From Candidatus Sulfopaludibacter sp. SbA3 (GTDB lineage: Bacteria; Acidobacteriota; Terriglobia; 20CM-2-55-15), in NCBI GenBank assembly GCA_945861845.1, contig CAMAWS010000044.1, positions 1-12,324 of the forward strand: 12,324 bases of DNA, read 5' to 3'. Below the pieces are notes generated by a model. It did no database searches, was not told where the DNA came from, and was given only the letters and a program-made list of their open reading frames with translations. Of the stretch, positions 6,425-12,324 are shown piece by piece (positions within the stretch are counted from its first letter, which is position 1; each line of letters opens with the position of its first letter). Position numbers and translations under genes: made by a program.

Positions 6425-7758
6425 AACCTATGTTGTGGTGCATTGAACGCCCCCGGTACTCCCTGATGATCCGCCGAATCCACCGCGTCCGGCAGTTCCT
6501 GGCAATCGACTTCGCCGAACTGGCGGACCGAACGATCGCCGGGCTGCTCCTCGCTGCGGCGTCGCCCTTCCTGCTCATCAGCGCGGCACTAGGCGCACGC
6601 TTCATCACAACGGTTAGGATTGGCGCGGGCGGGCGCACTTTCCGCGACAGGCAACTCGTGTGGAAAAATAACCGCCCGGTTCGGGGGCTGGCATCCGTGC
6701 CGCGCCTTTGGAACATTCTTCTCGGGCGGCTGTCGTTTGTTGGACCGCGCGTCCGGCGACCAGAGGAAGTGAATCTCCGGAACGAGTCCGACCGGCAGCG
6801 CCTTAGCCTGTCTCCGGGAATCGTCTGCCACTGGTGGGTCCGCCAGCGCACGACCGTCGACTATGGCACCGAGGCCGAAACAGACATGGAGTACGTGAAT
6901 TCCCGCTCCTTTCGGACCAACGTGGGAATCGCATGCCGCGCAGCAGTGGCGTTTTGCTTCGGCTCAAAGACGGCCGCGCCCGGCGCAACGGCCACCATAC
7001 TCGGCATGCCGATCGATAATCTGACTCTCGACGAAGCCGTGGATCGCATTGTGAAACCACGGGGCCGGAAGCCCCTGCAGGTCTCGTTCATTAACGTGGA
7101 CTGTTTCAACAAGGCGGCCCTTGATCCCGAGTATCGCGAAATCCTCCAGTCCTCCGGACTCCGCCTCGGCGACGGTATCGGGTTGCGCATCGCCGGCAGG
7201 ATTCTTAAGTGCCAACTCCGTCAGAACGTCAACGGCACGGACCTCTTCCCGCGCCTTTGCGCACGGATGGAAACTGAAAGGCTCCGCATATTCCTGCTTG
7301 GCGGACGCCCGGGCGTGGCAGAGGATGTCGCAACCTGGATAAAGTCCAGGTACCCGCGTCTCCAGCTCGCGGGACTGCAGAATGGATATTTCGAAGCAGC
7401 CGATGAACCCGCGATCGTCGAAGCCATCAACGAGTCCGACGCGGACATCCTGCTGGCGGCATTCGGCGCGCCCGCACAGGAAAAATTTATTCGCCGGAAC
7501 CAGGATCGGCTGAAAGTGGCTGCGGCACTGGGTGTCGGCGGCCTGTTCGATTTCTACTCCGGCCGCATACCCCGCGCTCCGCAGTGGATGCGCGACATCG
7601 GAATGGAGTGGATCTACCGCCTCTACCAGGAACCGGGACGCATGTGGAAGCGCTACCTGGTCGGAAACGCCGCATTCCTTGCCCGGATTATCTGGTCCCG
7701 AACAGCCGGCCAATCCAGTCACAAACCTCAATCCTATCCAGGAGCATTCTCAGCATGA
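6421..7758 (+). CDS. Fusion of a degenerate sugar phosphotransferase-like domain with a WecG/TagA/CpsF (GT26) glycosyltransferase
   Basis: 445 residues from a TTG at 6421 that overlaps the preceding TGA; an ATG at 6430 is an alternative start. Residues about 28-180 follow the sugar phosphotransferase fold: a hydrophobic segment (40-58), VPRLWNILLGRLSFVGPR (93-110), SPGIVCHWW (131-139) and a C-terminal DMEYVNSRS helix. However, the catalytic Asp-Glu is replaced by Ala91-Ser92, KFRSM is absent, and about 40 residues between are missing, so this half is very probably inactive. Residues about 191-428 are a complete GT26 domain: VSFINVD (221-227), GDGIGL with Asp251, NGTDLF (271-276), FLLGGRPGVAE (291-301), GAPAQEKFIRRN (349-360), GVGGLFDFYSG (371-381) and a C-terminal RAPQWM...RLYQEP...KRY segment. 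GT26 enzymes add the second sugar to a lipid-linked precursor. The dead domain may anchor the enzyme at the membrane or to the active PGT encoded just upstream. The next gene starts within its stop (ATGA). Confidence 0.9.
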   Translation: MKPMLWCIERPRYSLMIRRIHRVRQFLAIDFAELADRTIAGLLLAAASPFLLISAALGARFITTVRIGAGGRTFRDRQLVWKNNRPVRGLASVPRLWNILLGRLSFVGPRVRRPEEVNLRNESDRQRLSLSPGIVCHWWVRQRTTVDYGTEAETDMEYVNSRSFRTNVGIACRAAVAFCFGSKTAAPGATATILGMPIDNLTLDEAVDRIVKPRGRKPLQVSFINVDCFNKAALDPEYREILQSSGLRLGDGIGLRIAGRILKCQLRQNVNGTDLFPRLCARMETERLRIFLLGGRPGVAEDVATWIKSRYPRLQLAGLQNGYFEAADEPAIVEAINESDADILLAAFGAPAQEKFIRRNQDRLKVAAALGVGGLFDFYSGRIPRAPQWMRDIGMEWIYRLYQEPGRMWKRYLVGNAAFLARIIWSRTAGQSSHKPQSYPGAFSA

Positions 7759-8328
7759 AAGTCATTCTGAACGCAACGGCATGCGTTGAAGCGCAAAGCC
7801 AGACTTCCCAGGAACTTCCCTCGTCCATGCTACCCATCGTCGATCGGCCAATACTGCAGCACGCCATCGAGTTGTTGATCGACAGGGGCGCCGATTCCTT
7901 CCTGTTGGTGGTCGATCAAGGAAGCCAGGCCATTCGGGATTATTTCGGCGATGGCGGCCGCTGGGGAGTGGGGATTCGCTATGTTGAGCGGAATAGCGCT
8001 GAAGCCTGCTGGCAACAGCTTGAATTCGCCGCTGACGACTGGGCGCTGATCGGACAAGCAGGCCTTCTGCCCAACCTGCCATGGCCCTCGCTGCCCGCAC
8101 CGAGCGCGGACGGCCGTGCGACCATTGCGGTCGAGGAGAGCCGATCCGTAATCCGCTGGACCGGATGGGCAATGATCAGCGGTACGGACATGAGAACGAT
8201 TCTCAACAACTGGCTCGATTTTTCAGCCGAAGCGGGATCGTTGCCGTTTCGTTTGTCTTCGGCCCGAAGGATCCTGGCGGACGGCCCGGTTCTATGCACG
8301 AACTCACTGCGCGCACTCATCGAAGCCA
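7755..8328 (+). pseudogene. Sugar nucleotidyltransferase-like protein, degenerate and 3'-truncated
   Basis: Starts at the ATG at 7755, which overlaps the previous stop (ATGA) and has AGGAG ten bases upstream (7740-7744). The first 100 or so residues follow the Rossmann-like nucleotidyltransferase pattern: SSMLPIVDRPILQHAIELLIDRGAD aligns with the LPK.MLPV.DRP segment of GlmU/RmlA/GalU-type enzymes. The N-terminal GxGTR nucleotide loop is gone (LNATACVEAQSQ instead), as are the usual metal-binding residues, so activity is doubtful. Native sequence ends near codon 190. Beyond about 8325 the frame stays open to 9125, but it reads the antisense strand of the response regulator gene and carries no family signal. 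The intact protein probably had at least another 100 residues. It is the last gene of the rightward exopolysaccharide operon. Possible original roles are a regulatory or scaffold pseudoenzyme or a divergent nucleotidyltransferase. Confidence 0.62.
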
Positions 8329-9134
8329 AGCCTTTGGACCGTATGCTCCTGCAATACCCTGAGGAGTTTCGCCTGCACACCCATCGCCAGCTCTCCAATC
8401 TCATCCAGAAAAAGAGTTCCCCTATCGGCCTCTTCAAACCTGCCAATCCGTCGATTGAGGGCGCCGGTAAACGCGCCCTTTTCATGGCCAAACAATTCCG
8501 ATTCCAGGAGGTTTTCCGGAATTGCCGCCGTATTGACAGCGACGCAAGGTCCGCGCGATCGGCTGCTGCACTGATGAATAGCCTTGGCGACCAGCTCCTT
8601 TCCTGTTCCGCTCTCCCCGTGAATCAGGACGGTAACATCACTGACGGCAAGGCGGTCCAACTGCCGGAAGACGGCCTTCATCGCGGGCGACGACCCGACG
8701 ATTCCCGGATAACCCCGGCCCTCCGCTTCCCTCTCGAGCTGGGAAACCCGCATCGAAAGGCGCCCGTGCTCCACCGCGTTGCCAAGCGTCGTCAGCAGTT
8801 TCGTTTGATCGAGCGGCTTGGTGAGGTAGTCCCGAGCACCAAGTTTCATGGCGCGGACAGCCGTCTCCGCGCTTTCATCGGCGGTGAGGACAATCACCGG
8901 CAACATCTGGTGGTGCTCGCGGATGCGCTCCAGCGTTTCGAGACCGGACATGCCAGGCATGTTCAGGTCGAGGCAGACCGCCGCCGGCAGTTCCTCAAGC
9001 AGGGCCTCAAGACAGCCTTCTCCGCTGGGAAGCGGAAAGACGTCGTAGCCGGCCTTCTGAAGCCAACGCTCCACGAGCAGGCGAACCGATTCGTCATCGT
9101 CGACCAGATATATAAGGTTGTTTAGATCGGCCAT
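8304..9134 (-). CDS. Sigma-54-dependent response regulator (NtrC family), truncated at the C-terminus
   Basis: Enhancer-binding activator of the NtrC class. The start chosen is the ATG at 9134 (276 residues), just before the receiver domain; an open frame continues to 9233 without conserved sequence. The receiver (about 7-120) has the acidic patch Asp12-Asp14, phospho-acceptor Asp56 (CLDLNMPG), Thr84 and Lys106 (TKP). The AAA+ domain starts at about 145: Walker A GESGTGKE (173-180), sigma-54 contact loop GAFTGA (220-225), Walker [12 protein letters not shown] (239-249). After [14 protein letters not shown] (257-270) the family sequence stops and six unrelated residues lead to a TAG. Missing are sensor I, the arginine finger, sensor II and the Fis-type helix-turn-helix, about 150-200 residues. 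This product should neither hydrolyse ATP normally nor bind its site. No partner histidine kinase is visible. The locus context makes it the likely activator of the two sigma-54 promoter candidates at 5075-5324. Confidence 0.9.
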   Translation of the reverse strand: MADLNNLIYLVDDDESVRLLVERWLQKAGYDVFPLPSGEGCLEALLEELPAAVCLDLNMPGMSGLETLERIREHHQMLPVIVLTADESAETAVRAMKLGARDYLTKPLDQTKLLTTLGNAVEHGRLSMRVSQLEREAEGRGYPGIVGSSPAMKAVFRQLDRLAVSDVTVLIHGESGTGKELVAKAIHQCSSRSRGPCVAVNTAAIPENLLESELFGHEKGAFTGALNRRIGRFEEADRGTLFLDEIGELAMGVQAKLLRVLQEHTVQRLGFDECAQ

Positions 9135-9976
9135 ATCCCCGTTATTGTGGCATCGAGTGCCGGACTCGGCAATGATTACACCCCGCCCTTTCATTGGTGA
9201 TGGATGCACGCCCCCTGCCCGAACGGTGGACACCTATCTCGTTGAATCGGTTTATGCCCGCCTGTTTGAGCTTCGGTCCGGGCATGAAATTCTCGTTCTA
9301 GTGTTCCGATTCGTGCTGTTTCAATTCGGAACAACAGGTATTGGCGTCGATGCGAAAGATCGGGAAGAATCGGATTACAGCCGGGCGCAGGCAGCAAGCG
9401 AAGGGTAGCTGATCCGGATTCGCGGCGATACCTCGGGTGCTTTTCCAAGAGGGCCGTGAGGTCCTCCCAGGTCAGCCAGCTCCGCTTATGGGTCTGGTTG
9501 TTGGTCCGAGTCCCCAGGCAGGTCTTACGGGTCTTCACCTCGGCGGGACCATTCCGGACGACTACTCCAGCCCGGATTTTCTTTCGCGGTTACCCTTCGC
9601 GCCAGGGTGCGTTCTTCCCCTCTGTCTGCTTAACTCTAAGGCGGTGATCTTTTCATCTCACAAGCTCCCTTCACGCTTTGCTTGGCGCACGATAGCTATT
9701 TCAAGCGAACTGGGCCGTGTATGGATGTTGCACAATTACGCATGACGGCAACTCGACAATCGCACAAGGGGCCGACAGGCCCGGACGGGACGCGGCGATC
9801 TCGATCCTATCGTCGAATCGAAGATCCCGCCTGACATCCTTGAGATTCAGAAGTTGAATTCCGCATTTACACGGATCACGTTTTCCCGAATTAGTCTGCT
9901 GCCCGGGCGCGGATGCCGTGAATGGCGGCATGAGCGTCCATCAAACGGCGCCGTTGCGGGGCGCTGATCCGCGTGG
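9135..9976. other. Gene-poor stretch between the response regulator and the toxin gene
   Basis: About 840 bases. The open frames here (for example 9191-9538 on the minus strand and 9437-9745 on the plus strand) have no recognisable domain and no good ribosome binding site. They contain low-complexity, Arg/Pro-rich or patchy sequence typical of non-coding DNA. I see no tRNA, no complete insertion sequence and no terminal repeats. The part nearest 9134 must hold the response regulator promoter. The rest may be decayed coding sequence, but I cannot name a parent gene. Confidence 0.5.
9302..9333. repeat. Inverted repeat upstream of the response regulator
   Basis: TGTTCCGA (9302-9309) and TCGGAACA (9326-9333) are perfect eight-base inverted arms around a 16-base spacer, about 170 bases upstream of the response regulator start. 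It could be a regulator site or a hairpin; no further evidence is visible. Confidence 0.4.
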
Positions 9977-10462
9977 TCAGCGGTCCGTCTTGGGTCGCTT
10001 CCGGATTGGCGATCCCGGCGCCGGGACAGGCGCCGGAAGAATATTGATGCCCTTGAGTGCGAAATGCTCCGCCGCATTCAGCAGATGCTGGTCGTTGGAA
10101 TAGATTTCATGGAGTTGGTTTTCCGAAGCACAGGCAAGATGTAGCGCATCCCCTGCGCGAACAAAGACGGAGTGAGGGAGTATTCGGTATGCCTCCCTTA
10201 CGCGCGAGATCACGGCTGGTGATAGCGGTAACCATCGGTAAGCATCATTGTCACAATCCAGTTCGAACTGATCCAATACTTGCCTGAATCCTGTCAGCGT
10301 GAACGCGCCTTCGCGAAGCTTACGATGGAGCGCGGCCACGACTTCGGCATGCCCGTGCAGACCGCAAGCCACCGGAGCCTGAGCGGCCAATGCACGAACG
10401 TTCTCCCAACCCTGGTCCTCGACGTAGAGGCGGAGGATGTAGCTGACGTCGAGATAGTTCAT
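9977..10462 (-). CDS. vapC: PIN-domain toxin (VapC family)
   Basis: PIN-fold endoribonuclease, the toxic half of a type II toxin-antitoxin pair; relatives cleave tRNA or rRNA. It has 161 residues. The acidic active-site residues are in their family contexts: Asp5 (YLDVSYILRLY), Glu40 (HAEVVAALHRK), Asp105 (RAGDALHLACA) and Asp124 (SNDQHLLNAAEHF). The start ATG at 10462 overlaps the antitoxin stop (ATGA), the usual translational coupling. After the PIN fold a basic, Pro-rich tail (about 140-161, ending PIRKRPKTDR) extends beyond the common end of the family. I see no clear terminator downstream. The specific RNA target cannot be read from the sequence. Unrelated in function to the exopolysaccharide genes; probably acquired. 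Confidence 0.88.
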   Translation of the reverse strand: MNYLDVSYILRLYVEDQGWENVRALAAQAPVACGLHGHAEVVAALHRKLREGAFTLTGFRQVLDQFELDCDNDAYRWLPLSPAVISRVREAYRILPHSVFVRAGDALHLACASENQLHEIYSNDQHLLNAAEHFALKGINILPAPVPAPGSPIRKRPKTDR

Positions 10463-10722
10463 TCGACGGGGCGGTCGCGATCGTCAGACACGATGCGCGT
10501 GCTGTCCGTTCCGCCCCGGAGATTCCCGCTCTTCATCAGCTTTCGGAAGGCGGGTGTCAGTTTGCGCCTTGCAAAATACGGAACCTTGGTCGCTTCCTGT
10601 TGCGGGACGATCTTAGCGACGGTCTTGCCGCGATCCGTCACGTAGATTTCACCATCTTCCGAGGCTTGCCTGACGTATTCCCCGGTTTTTTCGTGCAGCT
10701 GGCGAATCGAAATCGTTTTCAT
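10459..10722 (-). CDS. vapB: Type II antitoxin, Phd/YefM (VapB-like) family
   Basis: Antitoxin of 87 residues that should bind and neutralise the PIN toxin encoded next to it and repress their shared promoter. The N-terminal half is the Phd/YefM DNA-binding fold: MKTISIRQLHEKTGEYVRQA followed by IYVTDRGKTVAKIVPQ. The C-terminal half (about 50-87) is the variable, charged segment that usually wraps around the toxin. The ATG at 10722 is the first possible start after an in-frame stop at 10728-10726. There is no room for a normal ribosome binding site, because a palindrome lies directly in front of the start codon. A promoter with its start at the A of the ATG would make a leaderless message. 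The toxin start overlaps its stop by four bases. Confidence 0.88.
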   Translation of the reverse strand: MKTISIRQLHEKTGEYVRQASEDGEIYVTDRGKTVAKIVPQQEATKVPYFARRKLTPAFRKLMKSGNLRGGTDSTRIVSDDRDRPVE

Positions 10723-10739
10723 GTGTCACATGGTGACAC
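10723..10739. promoter_or_regulatory. Palindromic operator candidate of the toxin-antitoxin operon
   Basis: GTGTCAC-ATG-GTGACAC: perfect seven-base arms with a three-base spacer, immediately before the antitoxin start codon. Phd/YefM-type antitoxins bind short palindromes in their own promoter, so autorepression here is likely. Confidence 0.62.
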
Positions 10740-10758
10740 CACATGGTTGCGGCGTCAA
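10730..10758 (-). promoter_or_regulatory. Candidate sigma-70-type promoter of the toxin-antitoxin operon
   Basis: On the minus strand TTGACG (10758-10753) fits a -35 box. With 17 bases between, CACCAT (10735-10730) is a weak -10 box (3 of 6). Transcription would start about seven bases on, at the A of the antitoxin ATG. The -10 lies inside the palindrome, as expected for repression. Confidence 0.35.
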
Positions 10759-10814
10759 GGACTGGTGACTCGATGGCTAGACTCGTCAGGCCATCCTCAA
10801 AACTGTCGCTGCAG

Positions 10815-10832
10815 CGATGAATGACTTCATCG
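10815..10832. repeat. Perfect inverted repeat between the antitoxin and DUF4159 genes
   Basis: CGATGAA-TGAC-TTCATCG: seven-base arms with a four-base spacer, in the divergent gap between the antitoxin and DUF4159 genes. It may be an operator for either gene; nothing else supports a role. Confidence 0.42.
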
Positions 10833-10908
10833 ATCTATGGGAATGTACGGTCGGAAGCAGTGGCAATGCCGGAGATTTTGATCCCATCCGGTTTTTTTCT
10901 CGGGTAGG

Positions 10909-11736
10909 ATGAGCAGCACCTTTATGAAGCGCGCATATCTCATAGCCGGTTCCGTTATCGCCGCCGTCCTTTTTGTGCTGCCCGGACTCGCTGAGATTGA
11001 ACCCGAGACGGCGCCAGAGTTCTATTTCACGCGTCTCGTATATGGCAATGGGTTTGGTCCCGCCCGCACCCCACGCCTGGATTTTCGATGCGCGGACCTG
11101 GAAGCCGGCGAGGGCGGTACGCGGTTTGGCGGCGGATGGGGCACCGATTTTCCCGCGGCGGACTGTAAATTCATGTGGGGCATCCAGCGCCTGAGCAATA
11201 TTCGGGTCTATGACAAGAGTCCTCACCTGGTTACCGCACTTGACCCGAAGCTTTTCAGCTATCCCTACTTGTACATTGTTTCGCCCCATCGCATGAACCT
11301 GGCCAGGGCGGAGGCAGCGCAGTTGCGGGAGTACCTGTTGCGCGGCGGCTTTCTGCACTTGGATGATTTTTGGGGACTCGAGCAGCGCAGGGCCGTCGAA
11401 GAAGAGATGGGCAAGATCTTTCCCGATCGCCGAATGGTCAAACTGAGCCTGGATCATGAGGTCTTTCACACGTTCTTCGATATCGAGACCGTGATGCAGA
11501 TTCCAAACGTCAGGAACGGGTGTAGCGGAAGGCAGACATGGGAACAGAGGAGCGAAATCGACCCGATGATTTTCGGGATCTCCGACGACGTTGGACGCCT
11601 CATGGTCCTGGTTACCTATAACTCAGATCTTGGAGACGCGTGGGAGTGGATGGATCTTAAGTGTTATCCGCAGGAATATTCCGGCCAGGCATACCGGATG
11701 GGCCTCAATTTCATGATCTACGCAATGTCCCATTGA
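10909..11736 (+). CDS. DUF4159 domain protein with signal peptide
   Basis: 275 residues from the ATG at 10909; the ATG at 10924 (MKRAYLIAGS) is an equally good start and opens the positively charged part of the signal peptide directly. A hydrophobic segment (about residues 9-25) ends near GLA-EIEPE, a plausible signal peptidase site. The rest matches DUF4159, a class-I-glutamine-amidotransferase-like fold: FYFTRLVYGNG, GGGWGTDFPAADCKFMWGIQRLS, SYPYLYIVSP, LREYLLRGGFLHLDDFWG, LDHEVFHTFFDI and the terminal RMGLNFMIYAMSH. The domain often occurs with MoxR, DUF58 and von Willebrand-type genes, but none of these is here. The molecular function is unknown. It is a single gene, tail to tail with ruvB across 76 bases. 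Confidence 0.87.
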   Translation: MSSTFMKRAYLIAGSVIAAVLFVLPGLAEIEPETAPEFYFTRLVYGNGFGPARTPRLDFRCADLEAGEGGTRFGGGWGTDFPAADCKFMWGIQRLSNIRVYDKSPHLVTALDPKLFSYPYLYIVSPHRMNLARAEAAQLREYLLRGGFLHLDDFWGLEQRRAVEEEMGKIFPDRRMVKLSLDHEVFHTFFDIETVMQIPNVRNGCSGRQTWEQRSEIDPMIFGISDDVGRLMVLVTYNSDLGDAWEWMDLKCYPQEYSGQAYRMGLNFMIYAMSH

Positions 11737-11812
11737 CGGACGGGACGAACTCCGCCGCTTTCCGCCCCGTGAACATCAGCCGTTTCTCGGTTCCGTCATA
11801 AATGCAGGCGCT

Positions 11813-12324
11813 TTAAAACAATCCGGACTGCGGTGGACGGTACGGAATTCCCAGGTGTTCGTACGCAAGCCTGGTGGCGATGCGGCCGCGAGGGGTGCGT
11901 TGCAGGAAACCGATCTGCAGCAGGTATGGCTCGTACATGTCTTCGATGGCGTCGACTTCTTCGCTGAGCACCGCCGCAATGGTGTTCACTCCGACGGGAC
12001 CCCCATCGAACCGTTCGATAATCGCTCGCAGCAGCTTGCGATCCATTTCGTCGAATCCATGCTCATCCACGTCGAGCAGCTTCAGCGCGTCAAGCGCAAT
12101 GCCCGTTGTAATCTCGCCGGTTCCCTTCACCTGCGCGAAGTCTCGAATACGCTTCAGCATCCGGTTTGCAACACGCGGCGTGCCCCGGCATCTCATGGCG
12201 ATTTCGCGGCAACCGTCCGGCGTGATCGGCGCGTTCAGGATTTCCGCCGACCGTCGAATGATGAACTCGATCTCATCGACGGTGTAAAAGTCCAACCGGT
12301 GCACCAGTCCAAAACGCGATCGAA
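11813..12324 (-). CDS. ruvB: Holliday junction branch migration helicase RuvB, C-terminal part (5' end outside window)
   Basis: Hexameric AAA+ motor that, with RuvA, drives branch migration of Holliday junctions in recombinational repair. The frame is open to the right edge; 170 residues are present, from [14 protein letters not shown] onward. Visible family segments are the small AAA+ lid with [19 protein letters not shown] (sensor II arginine in TPRVANR), [16 protein letters not shown], and the winged-helix domain [16 protein letters not shown]...[17 protein letters not shown]. It ends in RPPQSGLF. The ATPase core with Walker A and B lies outside the window. It is a housekeeping gene, and its presence marks this as a chromosomal region. 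Confidence 0.96.
   Translation of the reverse strand, partial: RSRFGLVHRLDFYTVDEIEFIIRRSAEILNAPITPDGCREIAMRCRGTPRVANRMLKRIRDFAQVKGTGEITTGIALDALKLLDVDEHGFDEMDRKLLRAIIERFDGGPVGVNTIAAVLSEEVDAIEDMYEPYLLQIGFLQRTPRGRIATRLAYEHLGIPYRPPQSGLF

Noticed and set aside
8329..9125. Continuation of the rightward nucleotidyltransferase-like frame to a stop at 9125
   Set aside because: This part is exactly antisense to the receiver and AAA+ domains of the response regulator, which show clear family motifs. The plus-strand translation shows none.
9169..9184. GG-N10-GC arrangement on the minus strand upstream of the response regulator (TTGC at -12, GGGT at -24), suggesting autoregulation by sigma-54
   Set aside because: Only the -12 element is good and the -24 element matches at two of four positions. 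A match this weak is expected by chance in GC-rich DNA.
9191..9538. 115-codon minus-strand frame containing KRSWLTWEDLTALLEKHP, which faintly recalls the C-terminal tail of some group II intron reverse transcriptases
   Set aside because: The likeness is confined to one short stretch. No RT or maturase motif is present, upstream in-frame sequence hits stops, and no intron RNA structure was recognised.
9913..9931. ATGCCG/CGGCAT hairpin downstream of the toxin gene as a terminator
   Set aside because: The stem is short with a seven-base loop and is followed by GC-rich sequence with no T run on the minus strand.
1..12324. CRISPR arrays, tRNA or rRNA genes, and complete insertion sequences
   Set aside because: I found no regularly spaced repeats, no tRNA-like cloverleaf or TTCGA-type arm in a suitable context, and no transposase.

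Overview
The window looks like a piece of a GC-rich bacterial chromosome. The combination of a DUF1501 protein, a DUF4159 protein, an enhancer-binding response regulator inside an exopolysaccharide cluster, and RuvB with this C-terminal sequence suggests an acidobacterium, perhaps Bryobacterales/Solibacter-like. That placement is inferred from gene content and protein style only.

Layout. (1) 1-573 (+): 3' part of a DUF1501 gene. (2) 789-5030 (-): a tight three-gene operon read right to left: an RmlA-type nucleotidyltransferase, a TPR plus outer-membrane beta-barrel protein, and a processive-type GT2 glycosyltransferase with a GGDEF-like N-terminal region. (3) 5031-5365: a divergent control region. 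It holds a -24/-12 (sigma-54) promoter candidate facing each way and a perfect palindrome between them. (4) 5366-about 8325 (+): a second, overlapping operon: a STAS protein, a small sugar phosphotransferase (PGT), a fusion of a degenerate PGT-like domain with a WecG/TagA/CpsF (GT26) glycosyltransferase, and a degenerate nucleotidyltransferase-like gene that breaks off. (5) 8304-9134 (-): a sigma-54-dependent response regulator that also breaks off at the same point, losing the end of its AAA+ domain and its DNA-binding domain. (6) 9135-9976: about 840 bases with no gene I can support. (7) 9977-10722 (-): a VapBC/Phd-type toxin-antitoxin pair. (8) 10909-11736 (+): a DUF4159 protein. (9) 11813 to the right edge (-): 3' part of ruvB.

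Working model. Regions 2-5 form one exopolysaccharide locus. RmlA would supply a nucleotide-activated sugar and the PGT would load the first sugar phosphate onto a lipid carrier. The GT26 domain would add a sugar and the GT2 would polymerise or extend. The TPR/beta-barrel protein is a candidate outer-membrane partner. The two sigma-54 promoter candidates and the shared palindrome make the linked response regulator the natural activator of both operons. That regulator is broken here, at the same point where the facing nucleotidyltransferase-like gene is broken. This points to a deletion or inversion, or to a chimeric assembly join.
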